Notes: generated by a model not told the origin, from the sequence alone. Shown: positions 34,428 through 42,570, counted from the first letter of the stretch. The stretch: 64,000 nt of DNA from Kribbella sindirgiensis (GCF_004331435.1 NZ_SJKA01000009.1:1-64000), one strand, 5' to 3'. Program-made: numbers and translations.

Positions 34428-35620
34428 TCGGGCAGCATCGGCATCTCCAGGCCTTGTGACTTGCCGAGGAGAACGCCCCGGGTGATCGCATTGGTGCCGA
34501 ACTTGTCCTTGACCTGGTCGAGGGCGGAGTCGAGCTCGTTGTTGGCGGCCTTGTCGAACGGGAGCGCCAGCTGCAGAGCGGCCTCGTTCTCCAGGTTGCC
34601 GACGGAGATGCCGATCATGGTCAGGCCCTGGGCGGTGATCAGCGGGTTGGCCGCGCGGAGCAGCGCGCGGGCGGTGACCAGGATCGCACGCGTCTGATCC
34701 GTTGCCTGCGGCAACGTGTGGGATCGGGTGGCGCGCGTGAAGTCGTCGAAGCGCAGCCGCAGTGTCACGCTCCGGCCGGAGCGGCCCGCGGAGCGCATCC
34801 GGCGACTGACACGATCGACCAGCCCGGCGAGGACGGCGTCCAGCGTCGCCGGGGATTTCGGTGAACGCCCCAACGCCCGTTGCGATCCGATCGAGCGGCG
34901 CCGTCGGCCGACCTCGATCGGACGCGGGTCCCGGTTGTGCGCGAGGGCGTGCAGATGCCGCCCGGAGGCCCGCCCGAGCATCGCGACCAGCGCCGCCTCG
35001 GGCAGCATCGCGACATCGCCCACCTTGGTCAGCCCGCGATTCCGCAGCTTCTCCGCCGTCACCTCTCCGACGCCCCACAATCGCGAAACATCCAACGGAT
35101 GCAGGAACTCCAGCTCCCGCTCCGGCGCCACCTCGAGCAGACCGTTCGGTTTGGCGACCCCGCTCGCCACCTTGGCCAGGAACTTCGTCCGCGCCACGCC
35201 GACGGTGATCGGCAGCCCGACCCGGGACATCACCTCGGCGCGCAACCGCACAGCGATCTCCACCGGCGTACCGCGGATCTTCCGCAGGCCGGCCACATCC
35301 AGGAACGCCTCGTCGATCGAGAGCCCTTCGACCAGCGGCGTGGTGTCCTCGAAGACCTTGAACACCGCCTTGCTGGCCTCGGAGTACGCCGACATCCGCG
35401 GCTCGACCACGATCGCGCCCGGGCAGCGACGCAACGCCTGCCCGCCGTTCATCGCGGTCCGCACGCCGAACGCCTTCGCCTCGTAGCTGCAGGCGAGCAC
35501 GACGCCGGCGCCGACGATCACCGGCCGGCCGCGCAGGCGCGGGTCGTCGCGCTGCTCGACCGACGCGTAGAACGCGTCCAGATCGGCATGCAGAATCGTC
35601 GCCAGCCCGTGCACGAACAT
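34424..35620 (-). CDS. dinB: DNA polymerase IV (Y family)
   Basis: 398 residues. Catalytic carboxylates in ILHADLDAFYASVEQ (Asp13) and LSIDEAFLDVAG, plus the helix-hairpin-helix RLWGVGEVTAEKL and little-finger domain. It performs error-prone translesion synthesis. I chose ATG 35620, about 10 residues before the first catalytic motif as in the family; the longer frame to 35740 overlaps the divergent gene. The start lies inside a perfect LexA box, which makes it a likely SOS gene. The C-terminus lacks the beta-clamp motif QLxLF in canonical form but has LQLALPFD. Confidence 0.94.
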   Translation of the reverse strand: MFVHGLATILHADLDAFYASVEQRDDPRLRGRPVIVGAGVVLACSYEAKAFGVRTAMNGGQALRRCPGAIVVEPRMSAYSEASKAVFKVFEDTTPLVEGLSIDEAFLDVAGLRKIRGTPVEIAVRLRAEVMSRVGLPITVGVARTKFLAKVASGVAKPNGLLEVAPERELEFLHPLDVSRLWGVGEVTAEKLRNRGLTKVGDVAMLPEAALVAMLGRASGRHLHALAHNRDPRPIEVGRRRRSIGSQRALGRSPKSPATLDAVLAGLVDRVSRRMRSAGRSGRSVTLRLRFDDFTRATRSHTLPQATDQTRAILVTARALLRAANPLITAQGLTMIGISVGNLENEAALQLALPFDKAANNELDSALDQVKDKFGTNAITRGVLLGKSQGLEMPMLPD

Positions 35621-35627
35621 ATGTTCG
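35614..35627. promoter_or_regulatory. SOS (LexA) box
   Basis: CGAACATATGTTCG is a perfect palindrome matching the Gram-positive/actinobacterial LexA consensus CGAAC-N4-GTTCG. It covers the dinB start codon and lies 66 nt upstream of the divergent MFS gene. Confidence 0.8.
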
Positions 35628-35692
35628 CATATACCACCGACAAAACAGATAGGGAGAATTCCTGACGCGGTGGACATCGATGTCAGGAAAGA

Positions 35693-36913
35693 ATGAGCCT
35701 TATGGACCTGACGGCGTACCGCGATCTCTGGCAGACCCAAGGTGTGATGGCGCTGCTCGCCTCGGCCTTGATCGCGCGGTTGCCGGTGCTGGCGACGATG
35801 GTCCCGCTGGCGTTCCTGGCCAAGGACGCCTCCGGCAACTTCGGCTGGGCCGGTGTGGTCGCAGGTGCCTATTCGGTCGGTACGGCGGTTGCGAGTGTCG
35901 TTTGGTCCCGGATGGCGGACCGTAAGGGCGCACGCAAGGTAGTGATCGGCACCGGGATGGCCTGGGGCGTCTGGATGGCAGTGCTCGCTCTAATGCCGTA
36001 CAGCTGGTACCGGGTGCTCCCGGTCGCGGCTGTGCTGGCTGGTGTGTTCGTAGCGCCCGTCACGTCCGCGCTCCGCGCCAACTGGCCGCGGATCGTGCAC
36101 GGCTCCCGCCTCCGTGCGGTCTACTCGCTGGACGCCACAGCACAGGAGCTGCTGTTCGTCTTCGGCCCGATGCTCGGCGCGATCATGGTCAGTTTCGCGA
36201 GTCCGCGGGCCGGTCTGCTGGCCTGTGCGGTCACGGCGGCGGCAGCGATCTGGTGGTTCGGTCTCAACCAGCAACCCGGCGTACCGCACGACGAGGAGGC
36301 CGGTCCGCGGCCCACTGCCTGGCAGCTGATCTTCCATCCGCACCGTACGCCGATCCTGTTCGCGTGGGCGTGCCTGGTGATGGGGTTCGCGTCGATGTCA
36401 CTCGGCATGGTCGCGGTCGCCGACGAGCACGGGAATCGGCTGATCGCCGGCATTCTCGAAACGGTTGCGGCGGTCGGCAGCGTGACCGGCGGTGTGATCA
36501 ACGGCGCCCTGCCCGGCGGGCGTACGTCGGCCGTGTGGCGGCGGATGTTGTTGCTCGCCGCACTGGTCGCTGTCTGCGTCTTCGTGACGTCGTCCGTGGT
36601 CGCGCTGGCGATCGCGATGTTCGCCGCCGGCTGCATGATCGCGCCGACGGTCGCCGCGCTCTACGAACGCGTCGGCGCGCTCACGCCGACATCCGCGCAC
36701 ACCGAGATCTTCGGGTGGACGCAGAGCGGTGGAATGGTCGGGTCGGCCGTCGGATCCGCCGTCGCCGGCGCGGTGGTCGAGGGGTTCGGCGTTCGCTACG
36801 CGTGGGTCCTGACCGCGGGCCTCACCGTGCTCGCGACCCTGTCCCTGCTGCGGGTTCCGCCCCATCGGCCGGTCGACACCAGTGCCGTCGACGGCGCCGC
36901 GGTCGCGGCGTAG
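35693..36913 (+). CDS. MFS transporter (12 TM)
   Basis: 406 residues, 12 predicted helices. Motif A-like sequence VVWSRMADRKGARKVVIG after TM2. It resembles small-molecule efflux carriers of the YfkF/YcaD-like type; substrate unknown. ATG 35693 is preceded by AGGAAAG. Its last 118 nt overlap, in antisense, the end of the RibD-like gene. Confidence 0.88.
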   Translation: MSLMDLTAYRDLWQTQGVMALLASALIARLPVLATMVPLAFLAKDASGNFGWAGVVAGAYSVGTAVASVVWSRMADRKGARKVVIGTGMAWGVWMAVLALMPYSWYRVLPVAAVLAGVFVAPVTSALRANWPRIVHGSRLRAVYSLDATAQELLFVFGPMLGAIMVSFASPRAGLLACAVTAAAAIWWFGLNQQPGVPHDEEAGPRPTAWQLIFHPHRTPILFAWACLVMGFASMSLGMVAVADEHGNRLIAGILETVAAVGSVTGGVINGALPGGRTSAVWRRMLLLAALVAVCVFVTSSVVALAIAMFAAGCMIAPTVAALYERVGALTPTSAHTEIFGWTQSGGMVGSAVGSAVAGAVVEGFGVRYAWVLTAGLTVLATLSLLRVPPHRPVDTSAVDGAAVAA

Positions 36914-37380
36914 CGCACGCGGTAGTTCGCCTCCAGTACGCCGCCGTCGCGGGCGCACATCGAGATCAGCTGCAGGTGCCGCCGGTCCAGGAGCATGCCG
37001 CGACCCGCGGCGACCGGGTGGATCAGCAGGGAGATCTCGTCGAGCAGGCGCCACCGCAGCAGCGAGCGGACCAGCGTCAGACTGCCGATCACGTGCAGGT
37101 CGTCGCCCGGAACGAACTTCAGCGCGTTCAGTACCCGGCGCGTGTCGCCCTGCAGCATCTCGGTGCCGGGGCGAGCCATCACGGGACGGGATCCGACCAC
37201 GAGGTTCCGGGTGTCCTCGAGTCCCAGCGAGCCGGCGTACCGCTCGAACGTCCGCCGGCCGAACAGCACGCTCCCGGTCGACGGCAGCAGCTGTCCGATC
37301 GCCGGTCGCGCCAGCCACTGCTCGGGGCGTTCGACGATTCCGTCCTCGGACATGCACAGTCTGGCCACGATGTTCCGCAT
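36796..37380 (-). CDS. RibD C-terminal / dihydrofolate-reductase-like protein
   Basis: 194 residues. VARLCMSEDGIVERPEQWL, SVLFGRRTFERYAG, LVVGSRPV and LLRWRLLDEISLLIHPVAAGRG match the RibD-C/DHFR-like reductases. The expected family end is around ANYRVRY (near 36915); the protein then runs on for about 40 residues antisense to the MFS gene, as if its stop was lost. It follows an ArsR gene by 30 nt and is probably under its control. Confidence 0.85.
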   Translation of the reverse strand: MRNIVARLCMSEDGIVERPEQWLARPAIGQLLPSTGSVLFGRRTFERYAGSLGLEDTRNLVVGSRPVMARPGTEMLQGDTRRVLNALKFVPGDDLHVIGSLTLVRSLLRWRLLDEISLLIHPVAAGRGMLLDRRHLQLISMCARDGGVLEANYRVRYAATAAPSTALVSTGRWGGTRSRDRVASTVRPAVRTHA

Positions 37381-37410
37381 ACCAGCTAGATGCAGGTACT
37401 GCCTCGAAGG

Positions 37411-37731
37411 TTATGTCCGGCGGCCGCGGTGCAGTTCGGTCTCCAGGGCGTCGAGCCGGTTCGTCCAGAACTTGCGGTACCGGTCCAGCCAGCTGTCGAT
37501 CTCCCGCAGTGGTCCGGGATCGACGGCGTACAGCCGCCGGGTGCCGTCGACGGTCACGGTCGCGAACCCGTTGTCGCGCAGCACCCGCAGGTGCTGGGAA
37601 ACGGCCGGCTGGCTGATGCCGAACTCCGCGCCGATCGTGCCGGCGATACTGCCGGCCGGCAGCTCGCCGTCGGCGAGCAGCTCCAGGATCCGGCGCCGGA
37701 CCGGGTCGCCGAGAATGTCGAACGCGTGCAC
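37411..37731 (-). CDS. ArsR family transcriptional regulator
   Basis: 106 residues. Winged HTH: DILGDPVRRRILELLADGEL, FGISQPAVSQHLRVLRDNG, TRRLYAVDPGPL. There are no clustered metal-binding cysteines, so it is a non-metal ArsR/GntR-like repressor of the kind paired with SRPBCC or RibD-like reductases. GTG 37731 coincides with the predicted RNA start, so translation is probably leaderless. Confidence 0.9.
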   Translation of the reverse strand: MHAFDILGDPVRRRILELLADGELPAGSIAGTIGAEFGISQPAVSQHLRVLRDNGFATVTVDGTRRLYAVDPGPLREIDSWLDRYRKFWTNRLDALETELHRGRRT

Positions 37732-37737
37732 CGGTAC

Positions 37738-37766
37738 AGTATTTCAGTGATGACTTATATGGACAA
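37738..37766 (-). promoter_or_regulatory. ArsR-RibD promoter
   Basis: Minus-strand TTGTCC (37766-37761), a 17-nt spacer and AATACT (37743-37738) place the start near 37731, the GTG of the ArsR gene. The AT-rich spacer would be the natural site for autorepression. Confidence 0.5.
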
Positions 37767-37892
37767 GTACCGCTGACCGGTTGCTGGTCAGCCGGTAGGC
37801 AACGGTCAGGTCACGGCTAGAATGAACCGAACGACTACGCCTGGTGCAACGCCGCACGGCGTACCGCAACCAGTGGTTTGAGGAGAAACACT

Positions 37893-39161
37893 GTGGGACG
37901 CGTCGTACACAAGTACGGCGGTTCTTCGGTCGCCGACGCCGATTGCATCAAGCGCGTGGCCCAACGGATCGTCGCGACGAAGAAGGCCGGGAACGACGTC
38001 GTGGTGGTGATCTCCGCCATGGGCGACACCACCGACGAACTGATGGACCTGGCCCAGCAGGTCTCTCCGCTGCCGCCACCGCGCGAGCTCGACATGCTGC
38101 TCACCTCGGGTGAGCGGATCTCGGCCGCGCTGCTGGCGATGGCGATCGCGAACCTGGGCTACGAGGCGCGCAGCTTCACCGGCTCGCAGGCCGGCGTGAT
38201 CACGACCGCCGCGCACGGCAACGCGCGCATCATCGACATCACCCCGGGCCGGATCGAGGACGCGCTGGGTGAGGGCCACATCGCGATCGTGGCCGGGTTC
38301 CAGGGCGTCGCGCAGGACACCAAGGACATCACCACGATGGGCCGGGGCGCCTCCGACACCACCGCGGTCGCGCTGGCCGCCGCGCTGGAGGCCGACTACT
38401 GCGAGATCTACACCGACGTGGACGGCATCTTCACCGCGGACCCGCGGATCGTGCCGGCCGCCCAGCAGATCCCGAAGATCTCCTACGAGGAGATGCTCGA
38501 GATGGCTGCCTGCGGCGCCAAGGTGCTGCACCTGCGCTGCGTGGAGTACGCGCGGCGTTACAACGTCCCCGTCCATGTGCGTTCCTCCTTCTCGCAGAAG
38601 GAAGGCACCTGGGTCGTCGATGCGAAGGAACTGGATCAGATGGAACAGGCGATCATCTCCGGCGTCGTGCAGGACCGCGGCGAAGCCAAGATCACGGTGG
38701 TCGGCGTCCCCGACAAGCCGGGTGAGGCGGCCCGGATCTTCGAGACGGTCGCCGGTGCCGACACCAACATCGACATGATCGTGCAGAACGTGTCGGCGGT
38801 CGCCACGAACCGCACCGACATCTCGTTCACGCTGCCCCGCGCCGACGGCGCCCGGGCGATGTCCGCGCTGGCGCGGATGAAGGACGAGGTCGGCTACGAG
38901 CAACTGCTGTACGACGACCAAATCGGAAAGGTCTCCGTCGTCGGGGTCGGAATGCGCTCGCACCCGGGCGTTTCCGCGAAGTTCTTCTCCGCGCTCGCCG
39001 ACGCCGGCGTGAACATCGAGATGATCTCCACCTCGGAGATCCGGATCTCGGTGGTCGTGGACGAGAACCTGGTGGACGCTGCCGTGACCGCGGCGCACAC
39101 CGCATTCGACCTGGACGACGAGCACACCCAGGCTGTCGTGTACGGAGGAACTGGACGGTGA
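37893..39161 (+). CDS. lysC: Aspartate kinase (aspartokinase)
   Basis: 422 residues. KYGGSSV at residues 7-13, the ATP/aspartate domain (TTDELMDLAQQV, MGRGASDTTAVALAAAL, CEIYTDVDGIFTADPR) and two C-terminal ACT domains (KITVVGVPDKPGEAARIF; VSVVGVGMRSHPGVSAKFF). It phosphorylates aspartate for Lys/Thr/Met and diaminopimelate synthesis. GTG 37893 follows GAGGAGAA. An in-frame ATG at 38640, with AAGGA upstream, matches the internal start that gives a separate beta subunit in related actinobacteria. Confidence 0.96.
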   Translation: MGRVVHKYGGSSVADADCIKRVAQRIVATKKAGNDVVVVISAMGDTTDELMDLAQQVSPLPPPRELDMLLTSGERISAALLAMAIANLGYEARSFTGSQAGVITTAAHGNARIIDITPGRIEDALGEGHIAIVAGFQGVAQDTKDITTMGRGASDTTAVALAAALEADYCEIYTDVDGIFTADPRIVPAAQQIPKISYEEMLEMAACGAKVLHLRCVEYARRYNVPVHVRSSFSQKEGTWVVDAKELDQMEQAIISGVVQDRGEAKITVVGVPDKPGEAARIFETVAGADTNIDMIVQNVSAVATNRTDISFTLPRADGARAMSALARMKDEVGYEQLLYDDQIGKVSVVGVGMRSHPGVSAKFFSALADAGVNIEMISTSEIRISVVVDENLVDAAVTAAHTAFDLDDEHTQAVVYGGTGR

Positions 39162-40264
39162 CCCCTGTGAGCGCATTGGACAACGAGATCGACGACCGGA
39201 CGGGCCTGCCCTCGCTGGCGGTGGTGGGTGCGACCGGTGCCGTCGGGTCGGTGATGCTGGCCCTGCTCTCGACCCGCGAGAACGTCTGGGGAGAGATCCG
39301 GCTGATCGCGTCCGAGCGCTCCGCGGGGAAACGGCTGAAGGTCCGCGGCGAGGAGGTCGAGGTCGTCGCGATCAGCGAGCAGGCCTTCGACGGGATCGAC
39401 GTGGCGATGTTCGACGTCCCCGACGAGGTGTCGGCGCAGTGGGCGCCGATCGCGGCCGCCAAGGGCGCTGTCGTGGTGGACAACTCCGGCGCGTTCCGGA
39501 TGGACCCGGACGTGCCGCTGGTGGTCCCCGAGGTGAACGCCGAGGCGGCCCGGAACCGGCCGAAGGGCATCATCTCCAACCCGAACTGCACGACGCTGTC
39601 GATGATCGTCGCGATGGGCGCGCTGCACCACCGCTACGAGCTCGAGCAGCTCGTGGTCGCGTCGTACCAGGCCGCGTCGGGTGCCGGGCAGTCCGGGATC
39701 GACGCGCTGCACGACCAGCTGGCGAAGGTGGCCGGGAACCGGGAGCTCGGGAGTACGCCGGGTGACGTGCGGCGGGTGGTCGGGAACGACCTCGGCCCGT
39801 TCGCGGCCCCGCTGGCGCTGAACGTCGTACCGTGGGCCGGCTCGCTCAAGGACGACGGCTGGTCGTCAGAGGAGCTCAAGGTCCGCAACGAGTCCCGCAA
39901 GATCCTCGGGCTGCCGGATCTCAAGGTGTCCGCGACCTGCGTGCGGGTCCCGGTCGTCACCACGCACTCGCTGTCGGTGCACGCCCGGTTCGTCCAGGAG
40001 GTCGACGCCGACGGCGCCCGGGAGGTACTGCGGGACGCTCCCGGCGTGCTGCTCTTCGACAACCCGGCCGAGGGTGAGTTCCCGACGCCGGCCGACGTGG
40101 TCGGCACCGACCCGACCTGGGTCGGCCGGATCCGCAAGTCACTCGACGACCCGAACGCACTGGAACTGTTCGTCTGCGGCGACAACCTCCGCAAGGGCGC
40201 CGCGCTGAACACCGCGCAGATCGCCGAAGTCGTGGCGAAGGAGTTCATCCCCGCCGAAGCCTGA
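39158..40264 (+). CDS. asd: Aspartate-semialdehyde dehydrogenase
   Basis: 368 residues. NADP site GATGAVGSVML, the catalytic Cys144 in SNPNCTTLSM, and RVPVVTTHSLSVHARF with the active His. It reduces aspartyl phosphate made by LysC. The start overlaps the lysC stop by 4 nt (GTGA), the classical lysC-asd operon. The first ~18 residues are an extra tail relative to the family. Confidence 0.95.
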   Translation: MTPVSALDNEIDDRTGLPSLAVVGATGAVGSVMLALLSTRENVWGEIRLIASERSAGKRLKVRGEEVEVVAISEQAFDGIDVAMFDVPDEVSAQWAPIAAAKGAVVVDNSGAFRMDPDVPLVVPEVNAEAARNRPKGIISNPNCTTLSMIVAMGALHHRYELEQLVVASYQAASGAGQSGIDALHDQLAKVAGNRELGSTPGDVRRVVGNDLGPFAAPLALNVVPWAGSLKDDGWSSEELKVRNESRKILGLPDLKVSATCVRVPVVTTHSLSVHARFVQEVDADGAREVLRDAPGVLLFDNPAEGEFPTPADVVGTDPTWVGRIRKSLDDPNALELFVCGDNLRKGAALNTAQIAEVVAKEFIPAEA

Positions 40265-40272
40265 CCCGGCAC

Positions 40273-40306
40273 GCAAAGCCCCCCAAACCAGTTTGGGGGG
40301 CTTTGC
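40273..40306 (+). terminator. lysC-asd terminator
   Basis: GCAAAGCCCCCCAAAC (40273-40288) is perfectly complementary to 40291-40306, an almost loop-less 16-bp inverted repeat 8 nt after asd. It can serve the convergent regulator gene from the other side. Confidence 0.85.
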
Positions 40307-40330
40307 TGCCCGTTTCGGGTAGGTGACACT

Positions 40331-40348
40331 CCCCAAACCGGTTTGGGG
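40331..40348. repeat. Second CCCCAAACCGGTTTGGGG palindrome
   Basis: An 18-bp perfect palindrome that differs by one base from the core of the terminator at 40281-40298, 50 bp away. It lies 20 nt from the end of the convergent regulator gene, so it may be that gene's terminator. Confidence 0.55.
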
Positions 40349-40368
40349 CGCCCTTCGGCAGATGGGGC

Positions 40369-41358
40369 CTAGAGCCAGTTCTCCCGGGCGGCGTGCAGGG
40401 CGAGTTGGAAGCGGGTGCTGGCGCCGGTGCGGTTCATCAGGCGCTCCAGGTAGCGGAAGAACGTCCGGCGGCTGATGCCGAGGGTGCGGGCGATGGTGTC
40501 GTCGGCGGCACCGGTCGCCAGCAGGGCCAGCAGGCGGCGCTCGATCGGCTCCAGGCGGTCGTCCTCGGCACCGACGGACGCGTGCAGCGGCAGCGCGTTG
40601 CGCCAGCACAGCTCGAACATCCCGACCAGCGCGGACAGCAGACTGCTCGGCCGGATGATCAGCAGTGACCGGTTCACGTCGGTGTCGCGTGCGGACATCG
40701 ACACGAACGCGATCGCGCCGTCGATGATCGTCAGCTTCGCCGGTACGTCGGGCAGCACCCGCGCCTGCTCGCCGGCCTCCACACACGGGAGGATGTTCTC
40801 GGTCAGGTACCCCGGCACCTCGACCGACTCCGGTGAGTACACGACCCGGTAGGACACGCCGCGACGGAGCTGGTCGATCTCCTCCTGGTTCGGTCCGCCG
40901 ATGTAGTACGGCGGGGAGTCGATGGCCAGGATCTCGCGCTGTACGCCGCTCTTGATCTGGTGGATCCGCTCGACGATCGCGCTGCCGGTGACCACCTCGA
41001 TCAGGTGCGTCGTCGACTCGTTGTGCACGGTCCGGCGGAACTCGTCGTACGCGTTCAGGACCTCGATCCGGGCCTGCTTCAGCTCGGACTCGCGGCGCAG
41101 CGTCATCGCCTCCAGACCCGCGTCCGGCGGCACCGGCAGGTAGCGCGAATGGTCCGAACCGGATCGCCGCGCCAGCCCGGCCTGCACCAGGCCGCCCAGG
41201 GTGACGTCGATCGAGCGCTCCCGGTCGGGGACCGCCTCGCCCAGTTCGGTGATCGACGACGGGCCGGTCCGCAGCAGATGCTGATAGACCTTGATCTCGT
41301 CGTCGTTGAGCCCGAGCACCTTCAAATGGCCGACACGCTCCGTGTCCGTTGTGCTCAC
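40369..41358 (-). CDS. TrmB-like / LuxR C-terminal transcriptional regulator
   Basis: 329 residues. The N-terminal TrmB-type winged helix is LGLNDDEIKVYQHLLRTGP; a middle domain follows (GSAIVERIHQIKSGVQREIL). The C-terminal LuxR-like HTH is ERRLLALLATGAADDTIARTL and SRRTFFRYLERLMNRTGA. This architecture is frequent next to actinomycete secondary-metabolite and peptide loci. GTG 41358 has GAGGGGAG upstream. It is divergent from the region leading to the polysaccharide operon. Confidence 0.86.
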   Translation of the reverse strand: MSTTDTERVGHLKVLGLNDDEIKVYQHLLRTGPSSITELGEAVPDRERSIDVTLGGLVQAGLARRSGSDHSRYLPVPPDAGLEAMTLRRESELKQARIEVLNAYDEFRRTVHNESTTHLIEVVTGSAIVERIHQIKSGVQREILAIDSPPYYIGGPNQEEIDQLRRGVSYRVVYSPESVEVPGYLTENILPCVEAGEQARVLPDVPAKLTIIDGAIAFVSMSARDTDVNRSLLIIRPSSLLSALVGMFELCWRNALPLHASVGAEDDRLEPIERRLLALLATGAADDTIARTLGISRRTFFRYLERLMNRTGASTRFQLALHAARENWL

Positions 41359-41541
41359 AACGCTCCCCTCCCTTCCGGCTGCTGTCACCGTCCGCTACCG
41401 CCCCTCCAGCCTAGACGGGGCGATCCAGAGCCGTCGGCACTGAACGTGTCGACCCAAATGCACGCAGCGATCTTTGTTGTCCTGTCAGCATTGTTGTGCC
41501 GTGTCACCATCTGGCCACCATTTCCGCGCAGTCGTGAGCGA

Positions 41542-41604
41542 GAATTGAGGTCCAGCAGCCCGGCGACGGACCACCTGAGCGCCGCCGGGCTGCTGTTCCA
41601 ATTC
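41542..41604. other. Long inverted repeat in the intergenic region
   Basis: CAGCAGCCCGGCG (41553-41565) pairs with 41583-41595, and GAATTG/CAATTC (41542-41547 / 41599-41604) extends the stem. It could be a terminator or attenuator. The surrounding 41359-41760 sequence contains no gene I can support. Confidence 0.5.
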
Positions 41605-41761
41605 TGGCCCGAGTTGGCTGTCTCGTCAGCGGAGCCTGTTTCGGTTGGGTCTCGATCCCGGCGCATCGGTGCCCTCGCACTTCCGTGCCATCACTGGCTG
41701 TGCTGGAGGGTGTACAAAATGTGGCATCTCCAATCGTGAGGCCGATGAGGAGGAGTGCCCG

Positions 41762-42199
41762 ATGCGACCGGTTCCGCCCTGTGCCGCCGACCGTACCGGT
41801 GCCGCCGTCCCCAGCGTCCGCGGGTCCTTGCAGGGATCCCGGCGGGCGTTGTCCTCCTGCGGTCTCCGGTCCGTCCCCACACCTGCTGCGCGCACCTGCC
41901 GGCGAACGCAGCACCTCTGGGGACGGACGAACGAGCTCGTCTCCCGACGGGCTCGATGCGCGATGACCGCCGCCCTGGTCATCGTGCTGCCCGATCCGGC
42001 GCGGCTGTCCGCTACCGCCCACTGCGGACGTGCTCCCGGATCGACGGTGGAACCCCAGGGGGTGCTGAAGGGTGCTCCGTGGATGGTGAGGCTGTCCATG
42101 GGGAGCGCGGATGTGATGTTGCGTGTCACGTCCGCCGCCCGGCACGCCCCGGCCAGGACGCACTTCCTGGGGTCCCGCTCACGCTGCTGCTCTCGCTGA
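41762..42199 (+). CDS. Doubtful ORF, Arg/Cys-rich (145 aa)
   Basis: ATG 41762 has a good GAGGAGGAG Shine-Dalgarno, and the frame stays open for 145 residues. The product is rich in Arg, Ser and scattered Cys, and third-position composition is weaker than in neighbours. No family is recognised and overlapping frames are equally open. Real gene or chance frame cannot be decided from the sequence. Confidence 0.25.
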   Translation: MRPVPPCAADRTGAAVPSVRGSLQGSRRALSSCGLRSVPTPAARTCRRTQHLWGRTNELVSRRARCAMTAALVIVLPDPARLSATAHCGRAPGSTVEPQGVLKGAPWMVRLSMGSADVMLRVTSAARHAPARTHFLGSRSRCCSR

Positions 42200-42295
42200 T
42201 CACGCGGCCGGTGTGACAGGTCACGTCAACTTCGCGCGCCGGGGTAGCGTCGTACCTCGTGAATTGACCGCGATTTGACTTGGCTGGAAGGCGTT

Positions 42296-42325
42296 TTGGT
42301 CGTCTCAGGCTGTCAAATGTATATT
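42296..42325 (+). promoter_or_regulatory. Promoter of the polysaccharide operon
   Basis: TTGGTC (42296-42301), an 18-nt spacer and TATATT (42320-42325), within an AT-rich island unusual for this DNA. The RNA would start near 42332 and carry a leader of about 95 nt. Confidence 0.5.
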
Positions 42326-42426
42326 CCGGATAACGATCGGCGAAGGACGACGCAGGTGTTGTGGACGCAGCGGGGTACGACGTTTGGTAGCCGTCCGTAC
42401 GTCGTTGCTCACTAAGGAGGACCGCT

Positions 42427-42570
42427 GTGTCGTCGGCGTCCGTGCCGATCCGCTACTCTGCTTCCCGGTCTGCGTGGCACGTCGCCGTACCCCGGGCGGC
42501 TACCGCCGAAACCCAGGTGATCGGCCATCGTGGATCCAACTTCCGGCAGAGAGAGGCATCGCCTGAATGA
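42427..42570 (+). CDS. Small leader ORF (47 aa) coupled to the exporter permease
   Basis: GTG 42427 is preceded by a perfect AAGGAGG (42415-42421), the strongest Shine-Dalgarno in the region. The frame encodes 47 residues (MSSASVPIRYSASRSAWHV...) and its TGA overlaps the permease ATG (ATGA, 42567-42570). It probably serves for translational coupling; the peptide itself resembles nothing known. Confidence 0.5.
   Translation: MSSASVPIRYSASRSAWHVAVPRAATAETQVIGHRGSNFRQREASPE

Noticed and set aside
37772..37792. GCTGACC-GGTTGCT-GGTCAGC hairpin upstream of lysC considered as a riboswitch
   Set aside because: It is a single 7-bp stem without the conserved core of a lysine riboswitch or other known amino-acid leader.
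41504..42163. Minus-strand frame of about 219 codons in the region before the glycan operon
   Set aside because: No Shine-Dalgarno, weak third-position bias and no family; it overlaps other equally open frames.
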